Below are positions 33,317 to 44,141 of a stretch of DNA of 64,000 nucleotides, in pieces. This DNA comes from Bathynomus jamesi (Eukaryota; Arthropoda; Malacostraca; Isopoda; Cirolanidae): contig JAJOZX010001736.1 of the NCBI GenBank assembly GCA_023014485.1, forward strand, positions 694,501-758,500, written 5' to 3'. How positions within the stretch are numbered: position 1 is the first letter of the stretch; the number at the start of each line of letters is the position of its first letter. Both the position numbers and the translations under genes were made by a program. The notes beneath the pieces were generated by a model. That model was not told where the DNA came from and did no database searches. It saw only the letters and a list, made by a program, of their open reading frames with translations.

Positions 33317-34683
33317 CCAATAAACCTTAGTCCCCCCTCCAATGGCCTAAACCATTAGAGGTGCAGTAAAACTAAACATACCTTACAAAAGAGAATGTAA
33401 TCCTGCATTTAATGAGAAACAATTAAAACTTGGTGTTCCCGCCATTGGCTTCCAAGACAGCCTGAATTCGATTTGGGTAGCTTGCCAAAAGTGACGTGAA
33501 TAGATCTTCAGCGTTACGCAAATTTGCTAAAACAGTTTCAATGTGTTGCGTCATTGTATCCTTCGAAATTCGATTTGCTGCAGGTTCTTGAAACAAGAGA
33601 CATTCAACCTTGTCCTTTGTAACTGATCCAATGTGTTCACAGACGTTCAGGTCAGGAGAATTTCCTGGCCATTCTTCATTTCCAAAGAAATCGATCTCAT
33701 GGTTCCGCAACAACTGTTGAGTGGCTAATGCCTTAAAGCAGGGGGCCTTATCGTGCAGAAGTGTGACCTGATCGACATCCATAACATTGTTTGGGTTTCT
33801 TAGAAAAGGAGTGACATGCTGGGATAGAATAATATCACGAAAATACTGTCCATCCCAACTCTGACCATTTGGCTTCAGCACCCACATGAGCTTCTTTGCA
33901 GTGAACAAAACAAACACACCAACACAGTCTGGACTTTTTAATAATTCGCGATAATGTTCATTGTCATCGATTTCATCTGGTGTTGTGGCCCACGCTCGAT
34001 CATTTTGGTAGTTAGGCCGACGTGTTACGTAAACAAAAAATTCATCGGAGACAGCTAAATGCATGAAATCATCCACATTCCAATCTTCAAGATAATGGGC
34101 AAACCACATTCTGTCATCGATGTTAAGTTGAGTTTTTCTTGGCTTTGGAAGTTCATGCCAAGGCTTTAAACCTTGTCTATGACGGTACAGTCGAGTGATC
34201 TCACCACTAACGATCTTTCCTCTTAACACTTCGATCTCTCTAGAAAGTTTAGCACAGCTGTTTTTCCGCTTACGCGTACCGTTTTCAATGATATCCTTTG
34301 TTTCCTGAGAGAGTGGCAAATTTGGGCGCCCAGATTTGGTTGTATCCATTTCACATTCATCCAAAGTTTTATTCCAATTTCTTTTGACGAAGTCCTCACT
34401 TCTTCGCAACTTTTTGGCAACCCATGAACGTGTTATAAAGGTGGCTCCAGCATTACGAGTTTCCCGAAATGTTATTGCTCGTATGCGATCTATCACACGT
34501 TGCCTCTCCGAATCACCAATTAATTGAGAAGCCATTATATTATCACTTTATCAGCTAAAGTAATTTTAATACCTGCAATAAATAAAGAATTTTATATATT
34601 TTTATAATCACTAAAAACTATTTCAATATAAGTAAACATATAAGCTGCAAATGGGGGGGGGGGGGGGGGCTAAGGTTTTTTGG
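33317..34683 (-). mobile_element. DD37E mariner, structurally intact
   Basis: Ends CCAATAAACCTTAGTCCCCC and, inverted, CCAAAAAACCTTAGCCCCCC, with a 17-base G run at 34653-34669 just inside the right end. It holds an intact transposase. I do not see a clear TA at both flanks, so the exact ends are uncertain by a few bases. Confidence 0.8.
33423..34535 (-). CDS. Tc1/mariner transposase, DD37E, intact (370 aa)
   Basis: ATG at 34535 (MASQLIGDSERQRV) to a TAA at 33423. Residues 1-120 form the DNA-binding region with helix-turn-helix motifs and SGRPNLP as a GRPR-like hook. Catalytic residues: D164 (AVSDEFFVY), D262 (LLHDKAPCF) and E300 (NSPDLNVCEH), with 37 residues between the last two, so DD37E. 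KPWHELPKPRK and ANGGNTKF are family hallmarks shared with the dead copy at 5.6-6.7 kb. No stops or shifts; it may be active. Confidence 0.92.
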   Translation of the reverse strand: MASQLIGDSERQRVIDRIRAITFRETRNAGATFITRSWVAKKLRRSEDFVKRNWNKTLDECEMDTTKSGRPNLPLSQETKDIIENGTRKRKNSCAKLSREIEVLRGKIVSGEITRLYRHRQGLKPWHELPKPRKTQLNIDDRMWFAHYLEDWNVDDFMHLAVSDEFFVYVTRRPNYQNDRAWATTPDEIDDNEHYRELLKSPDCVGVFVLFTAKKLMWVLKPNGQSWDGQYFRDIILSQHVTPFLRNPNNVMDVDQVTLLHDKAPCFKALATQQLLRNHEIDFFGNEEWPGNSPDLNVCEHIGSVTKDKVECLLFQEPAANRISKDTMTQHIETVLANLRNAEDLFTSLLASYPNRIQAVLEANGGNTKF

Positions 34684-35420
34684 AACCCCTTACTCGTCAC
34701 ACTCTTCCACACGACTATCCCCTTAACTTCGACAACACAACTCAATCCTTCCTCTTCTCTTAACATTCTTGGCGTTTCATTTTCTTGCGATCTTTCTGGA
34801 AAGATCACATATACTCTCCTTCCAAAACAGTTTCTAAGAGGTTAGGTGTGCTGTACTGCCTCCGTGGCTTCTTCACCCACTCAATTGCTGTCTCTGTACA
34901 GGGTCTTGCCGCCCTGTATGAAGTATGTTTCTCATGTGTGGGGTGGTTCAACCCACGCAGCCGTACTTAATCGGGTGGAATCAAAGGCTTTTCGTCTCAT
35001 CAATTCCCCGCCTCTTACTCACTGTCTTCAATTCCTCTCTCTTCGCCGCAATGTTGCCTCACTCTCTCTTCACTATCGCTATTATAAGGGACATTGCTCT
35101 TCTAAACTCTCTAACTGCATGCCTGCTCCTTTAAGGAGAGCACACAGCACCAGACTTTCTACGCTTTCTCATTCCTTTTCTGCCCAACTCTGTAACGACT
35201 AACGAAAGGGTTAATTGGTATTTTCAATCTTTCATTTACTCAACCGGTGAACTCTGGAACAATCTTCTTCAACCTATCTTTCCCCCTGTCTATGATCTCC
35301 AATCTTTCAAACGCAGTGTGTCTAGGCATCTCGAAAACCCCGGACCTTGATTTTGGCTCTCTTCTTCTTCTCTGGGTGTGTGGGGGGGGGGGTCGCTTTG
35401 CAGGCATTCACCCTTGGCCC
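34684..35420 (+). pseudogene. Jockey-like LINE: C-terminal region
   Basis: Resumes after the mariner with LNILGVSFSCDLSGK, LGVLYCLRGFFT, SLYRVLPPCMKYVSHVWGGS, LNRVESKAFRLINSPP and NVASLSLHYRYYKG, the conserved thumb and connection. It ends with NRWTLEQS-like decayed text and an A-rich tail. Frameshifts occur near 34845 and 35203. Confidence 0.8.
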
Positions 35421-35767
35421 CTCCTTCCTGCGTAAAAAAATAAAAGTTTACAGTTTTCCTTTACTTTTACAGTCATTGTCTGAACAAATATCGTATAATA
35501 TTAACATAACAGAACAGTGCATTCTGAAAATTTTAACCCATTCTTAAGGATATCGTTGTAGTAACAGTGTAATCCTGTTCTAGTTAGGAGATTGTTAAAT
35601 TGTTAAAATAATGTTAACTAGGAAACAACAGCAAAATCCAGTTTAGATAAATATCCTTTATGATTTATGTTACAGACTATATTTCACTGTGTTTTAGAAA
35701 AACAATAAAATATTGTTAAAAATTAGTCATTTACTGTTAATTTAGCATATATATATATATATATATA

Positions 35768-37343
35768 CAGGGTGTTTCAGGAGGAAAGGTCAATACTTCG
35801 GGAGGTGATAGTATCGGTCATTGTGAGAAAAAAGTTCATATAAACACGTGTCTAATTCTGAAAGGTTACGGAGATAGAGCTGCTTGAATCTGATGCGCGC
35901 GCAGCTCTTCCTCCCCCTTCCCTCCCCTATAACCTTGAACCATGTAAGCTGTAATGTAAGCATGTAACATAAGCCAATCGACAGCTGACTGTTGTGAGTG
36001 ACATTGTTTGGTGTTTGAAGCAGTGTTAAGAATGACACACACCTTCACACATGCCGAATATGCAGATATGGTGTATGTCTACGGTTTTTGCGATGGAAGT
36101 GCAACAGCTGCTGTTGCAGAATACCGTCGACGGTTTCCGAACCGCAGAATTCCGGATCGAAGAGTGTTTACCAGGGTTTTCAATACATTGCGTGAGATTG
36201 TTACACTTCCCAGAGCTCATGTTTCAGAACGTGAAGGTCAACAAGATGCGAATGAAGTGGAAAACATTCTTCAGTTGGTAGAGCGTAGTCCTACTACTAG
36301 CTCACGAAGAATTTCTACACGTCTCGGTGTACCACACACAAGAGTATGGCGAACATTACGTGAGGAAAGCTTGCATCCATATCACGTACAGCGTGTACAA
36401 CACCTTCAACCAGGAGACGCTGCCATGTGACTGGAATTTTGTCATTGGGTAAATTCTACTCGCCGATTGTTTCGATTAATACTCTTCACCGATGAAGCCA
36501 CTTTCACCCGTGACGGTATCAACAACACTCGTAACTCTCATCGGTGGTCAGACGAAAATCCAAATGCCACTGTGGAAACAAATTTTCAACATCGCTTCTC
36601 TGCCAATGTGTGGTGCGGTATCATCGATGATCAGCTGATTGGCCCTGTTACTTTAGAGAATCGTCTTACAGGACAAAGTTACCTAGAATTTCTGCAAAAT
36701 GAATTGCCAGGACTATTGGAGGATGTTCCTTTGGCTACACGCGCTGGTATGTACTTTCAGCATGACAGAGCTCCTCCACATTCTACCCGTCTGGTGATGC
36801 AATACCTAAATCAAACTTTCCCTGGTCGATGGATCGGCCGCGGTGGTCCCATTCAATAGCCACCAAGGTCTCCAGACCTCTCTCCGTTAGATTATTGTTT
36901 GTGGGGGTGGATGAAAAGTCAAGTTTACCAAAGAAAAGTGGATACACGAGACGAATTGCTCGCGCGCATTTTGGATGTTGCTGCCCACATAAAGGAACGT
37001 CAAGATCAACTCAGACGAACAACACGCGATCTTCGCACACGAGTTGCAAAGTGCACTGAGGTTGACGGTGGGATTTTCGAAAACGTATTGTAAACTGTAA
37101 CAAATTTGTCATTTCTGTATCTGATACCATTCAAAATGCCAATGTTTAAACATTAAATGTTAGAAACAGTAATTGATTTCTCTTTCTTGATTACCATTAA
37201 CAATTCTTTTGTATTTGTAGATTCAAACAGCTCTATCTCCGTAACCATTCAGAATTAGACACATGTTCATATGAACTTTTTTTCTCACAATGACCGATAC
37301 TATCACCCCCCGAAGTATTGACCTTTCCTCCTGAAACACCCTA
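35768..37343 (+). mobile_element. DD41D mariner with long (about 125-bp) TIRs
   Basis: CAGGGTGTTTCAGGAGGAAA opens an inverted repeat of about 125 bp, ending TAGAGCTGCTTGAATCT; a few mismatches separate the ends. Flanks are in AT microsatellite (TA at 35766-35767). The right terminus has lost its last G. Confidence 0.88.
36032..37093 (+). pseudogene. DD41D mariner transposase with two nonsense codons
   Basis: ATG at 36032 ([10 protein letters not shown]) begins one frame to 37093, about 353 codons, broken only by TGA at 36428-36430 (probable CGA change after DAAM) and TAG at 36857-36859 (probable TGG change in the QWPPRSPD block). The N-terminal helix-turn-helix regions are present ([18 protein letters not shown]). 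Catalytic blocks are FTDEATFTRDG, FQHDRAPPH and SPDLSPLDYCLWG, with 41 residues between the last two aspartates. Two point changes separate it from an open frame. Confidence 0.88.
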
Positions 37344-37417
37344 TATATATTAAATATATATATATATAATATTATATATGGGCTGAATTTCTCAATTAAA
37401 CACGTGAAATGAATGAA

Positions 37418-37560
37418 TGATGCAAACCCACAAGGAAAAAGAAAAATGATTCCAAGGCCTTTCGTGTATTCAGAAGTACGAGTGACCCTGACGAGGTGTA
37501 CTTCTGAATACATGAAAGGCCTTGGAATCATTTTTCTCTTTCCTTGTGGGTTTGCATCAT
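37418..37560. repeat. Penelope-terminus palindrome
   Basis: About 62-bp arms (ATGATGCAAACCCACAAGGA, TCCAAGGCCTTTCGTGTATT, CAGAAGTA) around a 19-bp centre with CCCTGACGAGGTG. The arm matches the start of the PLE fragment at 47215-47290, so two pseudo-LTR ends are joined head to head. AT microsatellites flank both sides. Translations across it are artefacts. Confidence 0.85.
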
Positions 37561-37562
37561 AC

Positions 37563-37618
<56 letters not shown>

Positions 37619-37619
37619 A

Positions 37620-37985
37620 GAAAAAAAAACAAGTATAAAACACATTCATGAAAGTACCACAAAAATTCTCCGAAATCACAGGTGCTGAAAGAAATGCGAA
37701 AGCGACTGAAAATGGGATCAGATAAACTGCTCAAAATTCGAAGCTGAATTTAAAAGTTTTGCCGGGTTATCAGTCATTCTTATCAAATATGAATTAATTT
37801 AGTGAATATGTGAGATTATGCTGCAGTTGTTCCCTACTTTTGTAAGATTTTTTAAGTTATATATTAATAGATGGATAAGTAGATAAGTAGATACATAAGT
37901 AGGTGGATTTATTAAAATCTGTCTTCATACCAAAATTTTTTCAAACTTTAAATTAAAATAATTACATTTTCTTTTGACATTTTAG
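37620..37985. other. No repeat or gene recognised
   Basis: AT-rich sequence upstream of the candidate exon. It ends in a pyrimidine-rich tract and TTTTAG at 37980-37985, a plausible 3' splice site. Confidence 0.4.
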
Positions 37986-38141
37986 ATAATAAAAATTCTC
38001 TCAACTCAAGTTTGGCGATCGGTGGCATTAAAGTGCCTCATCTCGCGCTTTTGGTCATAACTCTGACTGGTATTTCCCTTCTCGCCGTAAATGTCGCAGT
38101 GATCATGTGGTATTTGAGGACAAAAAGAAACTCAAAACGAG
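37986..38141 (+). CDS. Candidate host-gene exon encoding a single transmembrane segment
   Basis: A 156-nt open block between TTTTCTTTTGACATTTTAG and a donor CGAG/GTAAAA. It translates as a short polar stretch (NKNSLNSSLAIGG), a hydrophobic helix of about 23 residues (HLALLVITLTGISLLAVNV onward, AVIMWY) and a basic stop-transfer (RTKRNSKR). This is the layout of a type I membrane protein exon: outside, membrane, inside. The helix and basic tail recall immunoglobulin-superfamily adhesion receptors of the nephrin/hibris type, but that resemblance is from memory and weak. No mobile-element feature surrounds it. If real, the window lies mostly within introns of a plus-strand gene. Confidence 0.5.
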
Positions 38142-38687
38142 GTAAAATCGAAAAATTACTTACTATTATATTTATGACAGTATTGAGTCTCATTTTAACT
38201 GTTAAATATCTGTAATTTAACTTCTCTTTTTCATGAATGTTAAACGATAAGACATATTTATCTCTTTAAATCAACGTTTCCCAAACTATGGGTAAATTAC
38301 CCCATTCGGGTAATTTGGCTTTTTCAGTGGGGTAATTTGGTACTCTGCATGTACTTCTAAAGTACAGAAAGTGCATAAATAAAAGACATGGCAAAACACT
38401 GACTGGCTTTATGTGGTGTACAGGTAGGGTGGGGGTCATTATGAAGGTATCCATGTGAAAATGGGGTAATGACTCGAAACGTTTGGTGACCACTACTTTA
38501 AATCATCAACCATGAGGCATAAAGCAAAACTATGGCGTTATTGCGTTAACTGAGCAATTCTATAAAAGCTTAAACAATTATAAAACCATTTGCAATTTGC
38601 CTGAATCTAAAATAGAAATATTAATTCTAACAACAAAATTGGTTAATTATGGTGAAAGAACACTGTTATTAGACATTCGAAGTTCTA
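38142..38687. other. No gene seen
   Basis: Contains GGGTAATTTGGCTTTTTCAG-type text with GGGGTAATTTGG repeated twice and otherwise unremarkable AT-rich sequence. Confidence 0.4.
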
Positions 38688-39455
38688 CAGGGTGTCCCAT
38701 AAGTCCGGCATCATAGGAGAAATTCATATTTTTCTTTTTCTACAAACCATAATTCATATGCTCGTGATGCCAATTTCCCGTCCACCATTCTGTTCAGTGA
38801 CGAGGCTGTTTTTTATGGAAATGATGAGGTAAATCGACAGAACACCCGCTACTGGTCTCAAAACAACCCTCACTGGTATACCTCTTCAAAGGAACAAGGT
38901 GCATCTCGGGTGATGGTATGGTGTGGAATTTGGAAGCATCGCATCATAGGCCCCCTCTTTTTCGATGAATATGTCACTGGAGGCAACTACCTACGTATGC
39001 TCAAGGAAGAAGCATTTCCCAGTGTCTTGAACGAAGAAGGAAATTTCCCAACATGGTTCCAGCAAGACGGCGCTCCTGCACATTACAGCACCCAAGTAAG
39101 GGAGTACCTGTACCAACAATTCCCTGGTCATTGGATAGGACGTCGAGGGCCTGTGGAATGGCCAGCTAGAATCTCAGATCTCGCGCCACTAGATTTTTAT
39201 CTCTGGGGCCACTTGAAAGCGCTGGTATACGCAGAGAAAATTAGGAGTGTTGAACATTTGCGACAGCTCATTATTAGGGCATGTAACACCATTACTCCTG
39301 ACATCATTCACCGTGTGCTTGCTGACTGGGTATCACGTCTGAATTTGTGTATTGAAAACAATGGTGGACATACTGAGCACGTTCTGTAAATAAAAGCTTT
39401 TGTTTTGCCTTTTTTAATTATTTTTCCTTTGATGCCGGACTGATGGGACACCCTG
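38688..39455 (+). mobile_element. Internally deleted DD41D mariner
   Basis: Inverted ends CAGGGTGTCCCATAAGTCCG and GCCGGACTGATGGGACACCC-TG, TA on both sides. It is only 768 bp: the transposase N-terminal half is deleted while both ends remain. Confidence 0.88.
38760..39389 (+). pseudogene. DD41D mariner transposase, catalytic domain only
   Basis: Open from the deletion point (ARDANFPST) to TAA at 39389, about 209 codons. It has LFSDEAVFYG, FQQDGAPAH and ISDLAPLDFYLWG (normally SPDLTPLDFF), with 41 residues between the second and third aspartates. No helix-turn-helix domain and no proper start codon remain, so it is non-functional although the frame is clean. Confidence 0.88.
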
Positions 39456-39902
39456 TATATAAATAATAAAAAGCAATACAGAAGACTAAATAAACATGAA
39501 ATATAAACAAGAAACATGAACCATTTAAATAATACCACACTAAATAAACTGTCAAAATTTACTTATATATATATATTGCTAAATTAAAATATCACATTAC
39601 AAAATATATTTCCAAAATATATCCTCATTAATCTGTACACTCTTGCACACCCTTCCCTTACATCCAATATGACAGTTTTGGTAAACAAAAGCTATTATAT
39701 TATTTAGCCATTAAACGTATTATAGAAAAAATAGTCGGAATTCTATCAGGTGCTAAAACTAACGAATAACGCACGTCCTATATTGAAATCCCTAAGACTT
39801 ATTAAACTTAATCTTTTAACGACTACCGGTACAAATTGGTAGTGTTTCAAATACGCTCATTCACCCTACATTAAAGGGTTAAACCATTAACCGCCATTGT
39901 TC
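39456..39902. other. No gene seen
   Basis: AT-rich intervening sequence with stops in every frame. Confidence 0.4.
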
Positions 39903-40378
39903 TATATTATAGCGGCTCGCTCTGAGCTGCTTATGTTACAGCGATGTTTTAAGCAAGGAAGATGTACTTTATCTTCCTGTAAGTTCTGAGTGAAATCCTC
40001 TTAATATAAAACCTAATAACTATAAAAAGGATAGGCCTATTCCTTCAGGTATTTAAGTGTAGTGACTGCTTATATTAATTACATCAAAGCAACTCGTTGT
40101 GTAACTCCATCGTACCGCGGCTCTACATCGAAAAACATCGTCGCGCCCTACATCAAAGCAGAAGGAAGGCCCAACGAAATAATAAGGTAAGGCAATTCCT
40201 TTCTTTACCATTAAGCAGCGCAAATACGAAGGCAAATAAACAAAGAGGTCCTTTGAAGACCTACATATACATAATTCTCTAACGAGAAAACGTATTTTTG
40301 TCATTAACTCTCTATACGATAACTACATGATAATTTCCAATCGGCGAAGGTTGAAGCCAATTTCAATCATAAGCCCCC
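39903..40378 (+). repeat. LTR-like direct repeat, left
   Basis: Starts TATATTATAGCGGCTCGCTC and shares long blocks with 42990-43508 (GGATAGGCCTATTCCTTCAG, GCAATTCCTTTCTTTACCAT). The right copy carries an expanded (TAA)n of about 50 bp. Confidence 0.75.
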
Positions 40379-40468
40379 AAAATTTTTGCACATGGTGGCC
40401 CGTGTAACTGGGGAACCGATCCCTTTACCTTTACACTAACACAAACTTTACCTTTACACTAACTGTAA

Positions 40469-40690
40469 ACAAAGGCTTGTTCATTTAACAGGCTTAACTC
40501 TTTTTAAGTCCTATAAGAAATAGGCCAATTTCAACATAAGCCTATTTAGTAGGCCCACAACATAAAGCCTATTTAATAGGTCATACTCTTTAAATCAAAA
40601 CAAAGCCTTGTTCATTTAACAGGCTTAACTCATTTTAGGCCCTATAAAATAGGCCAATTTCAACCTAAGCCTATCTAGTAGGCCCACCTC
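40469..40690. repeat. Two tandem units of an AGGCC-rich repeat
   Basis: TTGTTCATTTAACAGGCTTA and the following ATAGGCCAATTTCAAC/TAAGCCTAT occur at about 40479 and 40611, a 132-bp step. Similar TAGGCC words continue to 40800. At 41010-41100 GTCCTRTTTGACATATAGG repeats three times at 36 bp. Confidence 0.75.
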
Positions 40691-41635
40691 ACTTGGTCTT
40701 ACCTAATAGGCCTAACATACTCATACGCTAAAGGCCTACTTCAAACACTAGAATTTGCAATTTCAATATACAAGAAGCCTACCTCACAAAGTAGGCCCTA
40801 CTCTTTATACTCAAGTCCTATTCTAACTAAAAACATTGTAAATTTTTAATTCAACCTGTGGTGTAGGTTATAAAATTTATTTCAGCAATTTAATTTACTC
40901 ATAAGACTCATTAACATCACAAAATTCAATTCAGAACTTTAACATCACAAAGACCTAAAGCAATTGCACGAATTCAAACCTACACCCACCTAACACACAT
41001 ACATTCTAAGTCCTGTTTGACATATAGGCTCAACCTATTCTGAGTCCTATTTGACATATAGGATCAACCTATTCTAAGTCCAATTTCACATATAGGCATA
41101 AAACAGACAAGCCATAATATAAGGGTCTCAAATGCAATATTTGAGGATCTTTGCTCAGCCAAATTGGTTAATCTAACACAACTCAAAAATAAAATCCTAC
41201 AACAAAATATACATTTACACACATACATGCAGTATATAAATATATACATACAACTCCAAGCATCCAATTCTTCTCTAAACGAAGAATCACACAACAGATT
41301 TCATCAACAGACACATTTCTTGCAAACAGATTGGATTCCTTCAAAACCCCAAACCTTCCAGACCTACCTGTAGGACACAACATTTACTCAATCATAACTA
41401 CGGGTATTGAATTCACTGGAGTGGTGAATCCAAGTTTTGAAGACCAACTGGATTCAGAGGAATGCCAAAAATATATGTATATATACACTGTACTCTTTCC
41501 ATGTATCACAAACACAACAACCTGTCTGAACATAACCAAGGATCGGAGAGTTAAAGGCTTTTATTGCTGCGCTCTGATTCTGTGCAGATATTTTGTGCCA
41601 AAAATTATATGGTTAGACAGTGGCACATACAAACT

Positions 41636-42170
41636 ACTCTACTCTAAATGGTTTTATGGCCTACTTCGGCCATGCCCAAACTACTCTACTCTAAAGGGTT
41701 TTATGGCCTACTTCGGCCATGCCCAAACTATTCTACTCTAAAGGGTTTTATGGCCTACCTTGGCCATAGCCCAAACTACTATTTCAAGGGATTGTGGCCT
41801 ACCTTGGCCATAGCCCAAATTATTCAACAAGGGGCTGATGGCCTACATTCGCCATAGCCCAAACTATTCAGCAAGGGGCTGATGGCCTCCCTTGGCCATA
41901 GCCCAAACTATTCAACAAGGGGCTGATGGTCTACTTTGGACATAGCCCAAACTATTCAACAAGGCCCTTATGGCCTCTCTTGGCCATAGGGCAAACTACT
42001 ACAAAAAGGGTCTTGTGGCCTCCCTTGGTCAGAGACCAAACTACAAAACGGGTCTTGTGGCCTCCCTTGGCCAAAAACCAAACTACAAAAAGGGTTTTGT
42101 GGTTTCCCTTGGCCATGGGCCGAACAACAAGGGTCTTATGGCCTCCCTTGGCCAGAGACCAAACAACACA
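41636..42170. repeat. 44-47 bp minisatellite with TGGCC...GGCCA mini-hairpins
   Basis: About eleven units of the pattern AAGGGNTTTATGGCCTACCT/TGGCCATRGCCCAAACTA. The step is 47 bp in the first three (41651, 41698, 41745) and about 44 bp later. Each unit holds TGGCCT...GGCCA inverted words. An 85-bp direct repeat (41345-41430 and 42188-42275, TACGGGTATTGA/TGCGGGTATTGA) brackets the array. The ORFs here translate the repeat in more than one frame and are not genes. Confidence 0.85.
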
Positions 42171-42989
42171 AAAACAGTACAGGATTCAAAGCCCCAAGCC
42201 CTCCAGATCTACCTGTGGAGGAGTAACATTTACTTTACTAAAACTGCGGGTATTGACTAGTCTGAAGTGGTAGGAGGTTTGAATACAGTACAAACTCTTT
42301 TAATCAAACAACAGGACATGGAAGTACAGTACATTTCAATTAACTCACCATCGTAGAAGTCACTTTAAAACATAAATCGTTAACAAAGCAAAACATGCAA
42401 AACTCCAAAAACAACAAATAATGAGCAAAGTTGAAATGCTTAATAACTTTACTTTAATTCAATAAATTTCCTATACCTAAGGGGAGTCAAACTGACTGAC
42501 ATAACTTTAACTAAACTTGAGAAGCTAGCCTCTTGAACTTTTATATTTAAATAGTTCTTGAGTAACCTTTCTCTTTTTTAAATTCCTACTTCATTCCTTT
42601 TAACCCATTTCACATGGTTTATCAAAAAATTTAATCTATAACATACACATTTTTCTCCGCCCCCCCCCCCAATATATGGAAAAACTATATACGCTTACAA
42701 CATGGTATCGTATGTGGTACCTTTATGTCATAATTAAATACAAATTATTAATTTATTGAATTAAATAACTTCAAAATTGCCTCGGGATTGGCGACATAGC
42801 CTATTGGGAATGAAAATAATTGCCATACATACATACATAGAACCCATATGTAGGCATTGGGCCTGCATAACAACAAGAAAACCAAATTTATTATTTCGTG
42901 TTCAACATTTTTCATTGATGACTCGTGAAAATTACTTCGAGAGAAGAGTCAACGAACTTTGAAAAATCAGCAAATAATAAAAAAAAGAT

Positions 42990-43260
42990 TATATTATAGC
43001 GGCTCGCTCTGAGCTGCTTATGTTACAGCGATGTTTTAAGCAAGGAAGATGTATTTTATCTTCCTATAAGTTCTGAGTGAAATCCTCTTAATATAAAACC
43101 TAATAACTATAAAAAGGATAGGCCTATTCCTTCAGGTATTTAAGTGTAGTGACTGCTTATATTAATTACATCAAAGCAACTCGTGTAACTTTATCGTACC
43201 ACGGCCCTACATCGAAAAACATCGTCGCGCCCTACATCGAAACAGAAGGAATAATAATAA

Positions 43261-43310
<50 letters not shown>

Positions 43311-43508
43311 GGTAAGGCAATTCCTTTCTTTACCATTAAGCAGCGCAAATACCGAAGGCAAATAAACATAAGGAGGTCCTTTGAAGACCTACATATACAT
43401 AACTCTCTAACGAAAAAAGGTAGGGCTTTTGTCGTTAACTCTCCACTGTAATCTGCTGAAAAATTTCCAACGGATGAGGGTATCAGGCAATCAACCCATA
43501 ACCCTATA
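42990..43508 (+). repeat. LTR-like direct repeat, right
   Basis: Partner of 39903-40378, with the (TAA)n expansion at about 43252-43310. Bases 43509-43797 hold a few CA repeats and no gene. Confidence 0.75.
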
Positions 43509-43797
43509 TATTTTTTTCACAATACTGATTACCATCTGAGTGCTCAAACAAATCAAATAAAATGATATGGCAATGTAAAAGTGTGTGTATTTTTGGTTAA
43601 AATACAACTCAAAAGCGCTTTGATTGTTGTGATTGAAAGAGAGCGGATCGTTCTACGAAATATGCATATGAAAATTATAGTTAGCACGCAGGGCCGTAAA
43701 AATATTGGCATTATTTGTAAACTGGCACATTGCGTTCAAAAAGTTGCCAACCCCTGCCTTAACACACACACACGCACACTGGCACACACAGTTATAT

Positions 43798-43975
43798 ACA
43801 GGGTGTCTCAAAAGTCACTATCTATTTCGGTGACATTAGATGTTTTTTAAAAAAATGCTATGCTGGCATAAAGATATGTACTTCTGGTGCAAATTTGTGT
43901 ATTTAAAAAAAGTTAATTGGTTTATTATCTTGACATGCTTGAACAGATTTTCATACAGTTGCTAATTTTCTAATG
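43798..43975. other. Lone mariner-like end
   Basis: CAGGGTGTCTCAAAAGTCAC after TA is a mariner-type terminal repeat. I find no partner end or transposase nearby. Confidence 0.5.
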
Positions 43976-44141
43976 TCTTGGCCTATATCCGGCATATCCG
44001 TCCGGATATGACCCATATTCTGCCGAATACCGGATATTTCGCAATATCCGTCCGGATATGACCCATATCCTGTCGGATGCCGGATATTTCGCAATATCCG
44101 GTCGAATATCCGGCCGGATATCATATCCGGTGCACCCCTAA
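43976..44141. repeat. Tandem CCGGATAT repeats ending in a hAT-like terminus
   Basis: ATATCCGTCCGGATATGACC occurs twice about 49 bp apart among other CCGGATAT words. The right edge GGTGCACCCCTA is the complement of TAGGGGTGCACC, a common hAT MITE end. The left end is missing. It abuts the Polinton capsid fragment. Confidence 0.6.

Larger units (their letters stand above)
29880..35445 (+). mobile_element. Jockey-like LINE, split by two later insertions
   Basis: Three collinear pieces (29880-30552, 32829-33316, 34684-35420) together give endonuclease-RT linker, RT and C-terminus. They are separated by a CR1/L2 LINE and a DD37E mariner. It ends in an A-rich tail (35431-35445). Many stops; long dead. 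Confidence 0.8.
39903..43508 (+). mobile_element. Candidate non-autonomous LTR retrotransposon (LARD-like)
   Basis: Two long direct repeats (39903-40378, 42990-43508) enclose a 2.6-kb interior without gag-pol coding. Just after the first is TGGTGGCCCGTGTAACTGGG, resembling a tRNA primer-binding site context. Just before the second is a purine-rich AATAAAAAAAAGA tract like a polypurine tract. The ends are not a clear TG...CA and no target duplication is clear, so this is structural inference. The interior is mostly tandem repeats. Confidence 0.55.

Noticed and set aside
41636..42170. CRISPR-like array
   Set aside because: Units are contiguous with no unique spacers and the context is eukaryotic; it is a minisatellite.
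41331..42273. Several 69-136 codon ORFs with LGH/GLVASLGQ-type repeats
   Set aside because: The same minisatellite is open in more than one frame, has no start context and shows no conserved protein.
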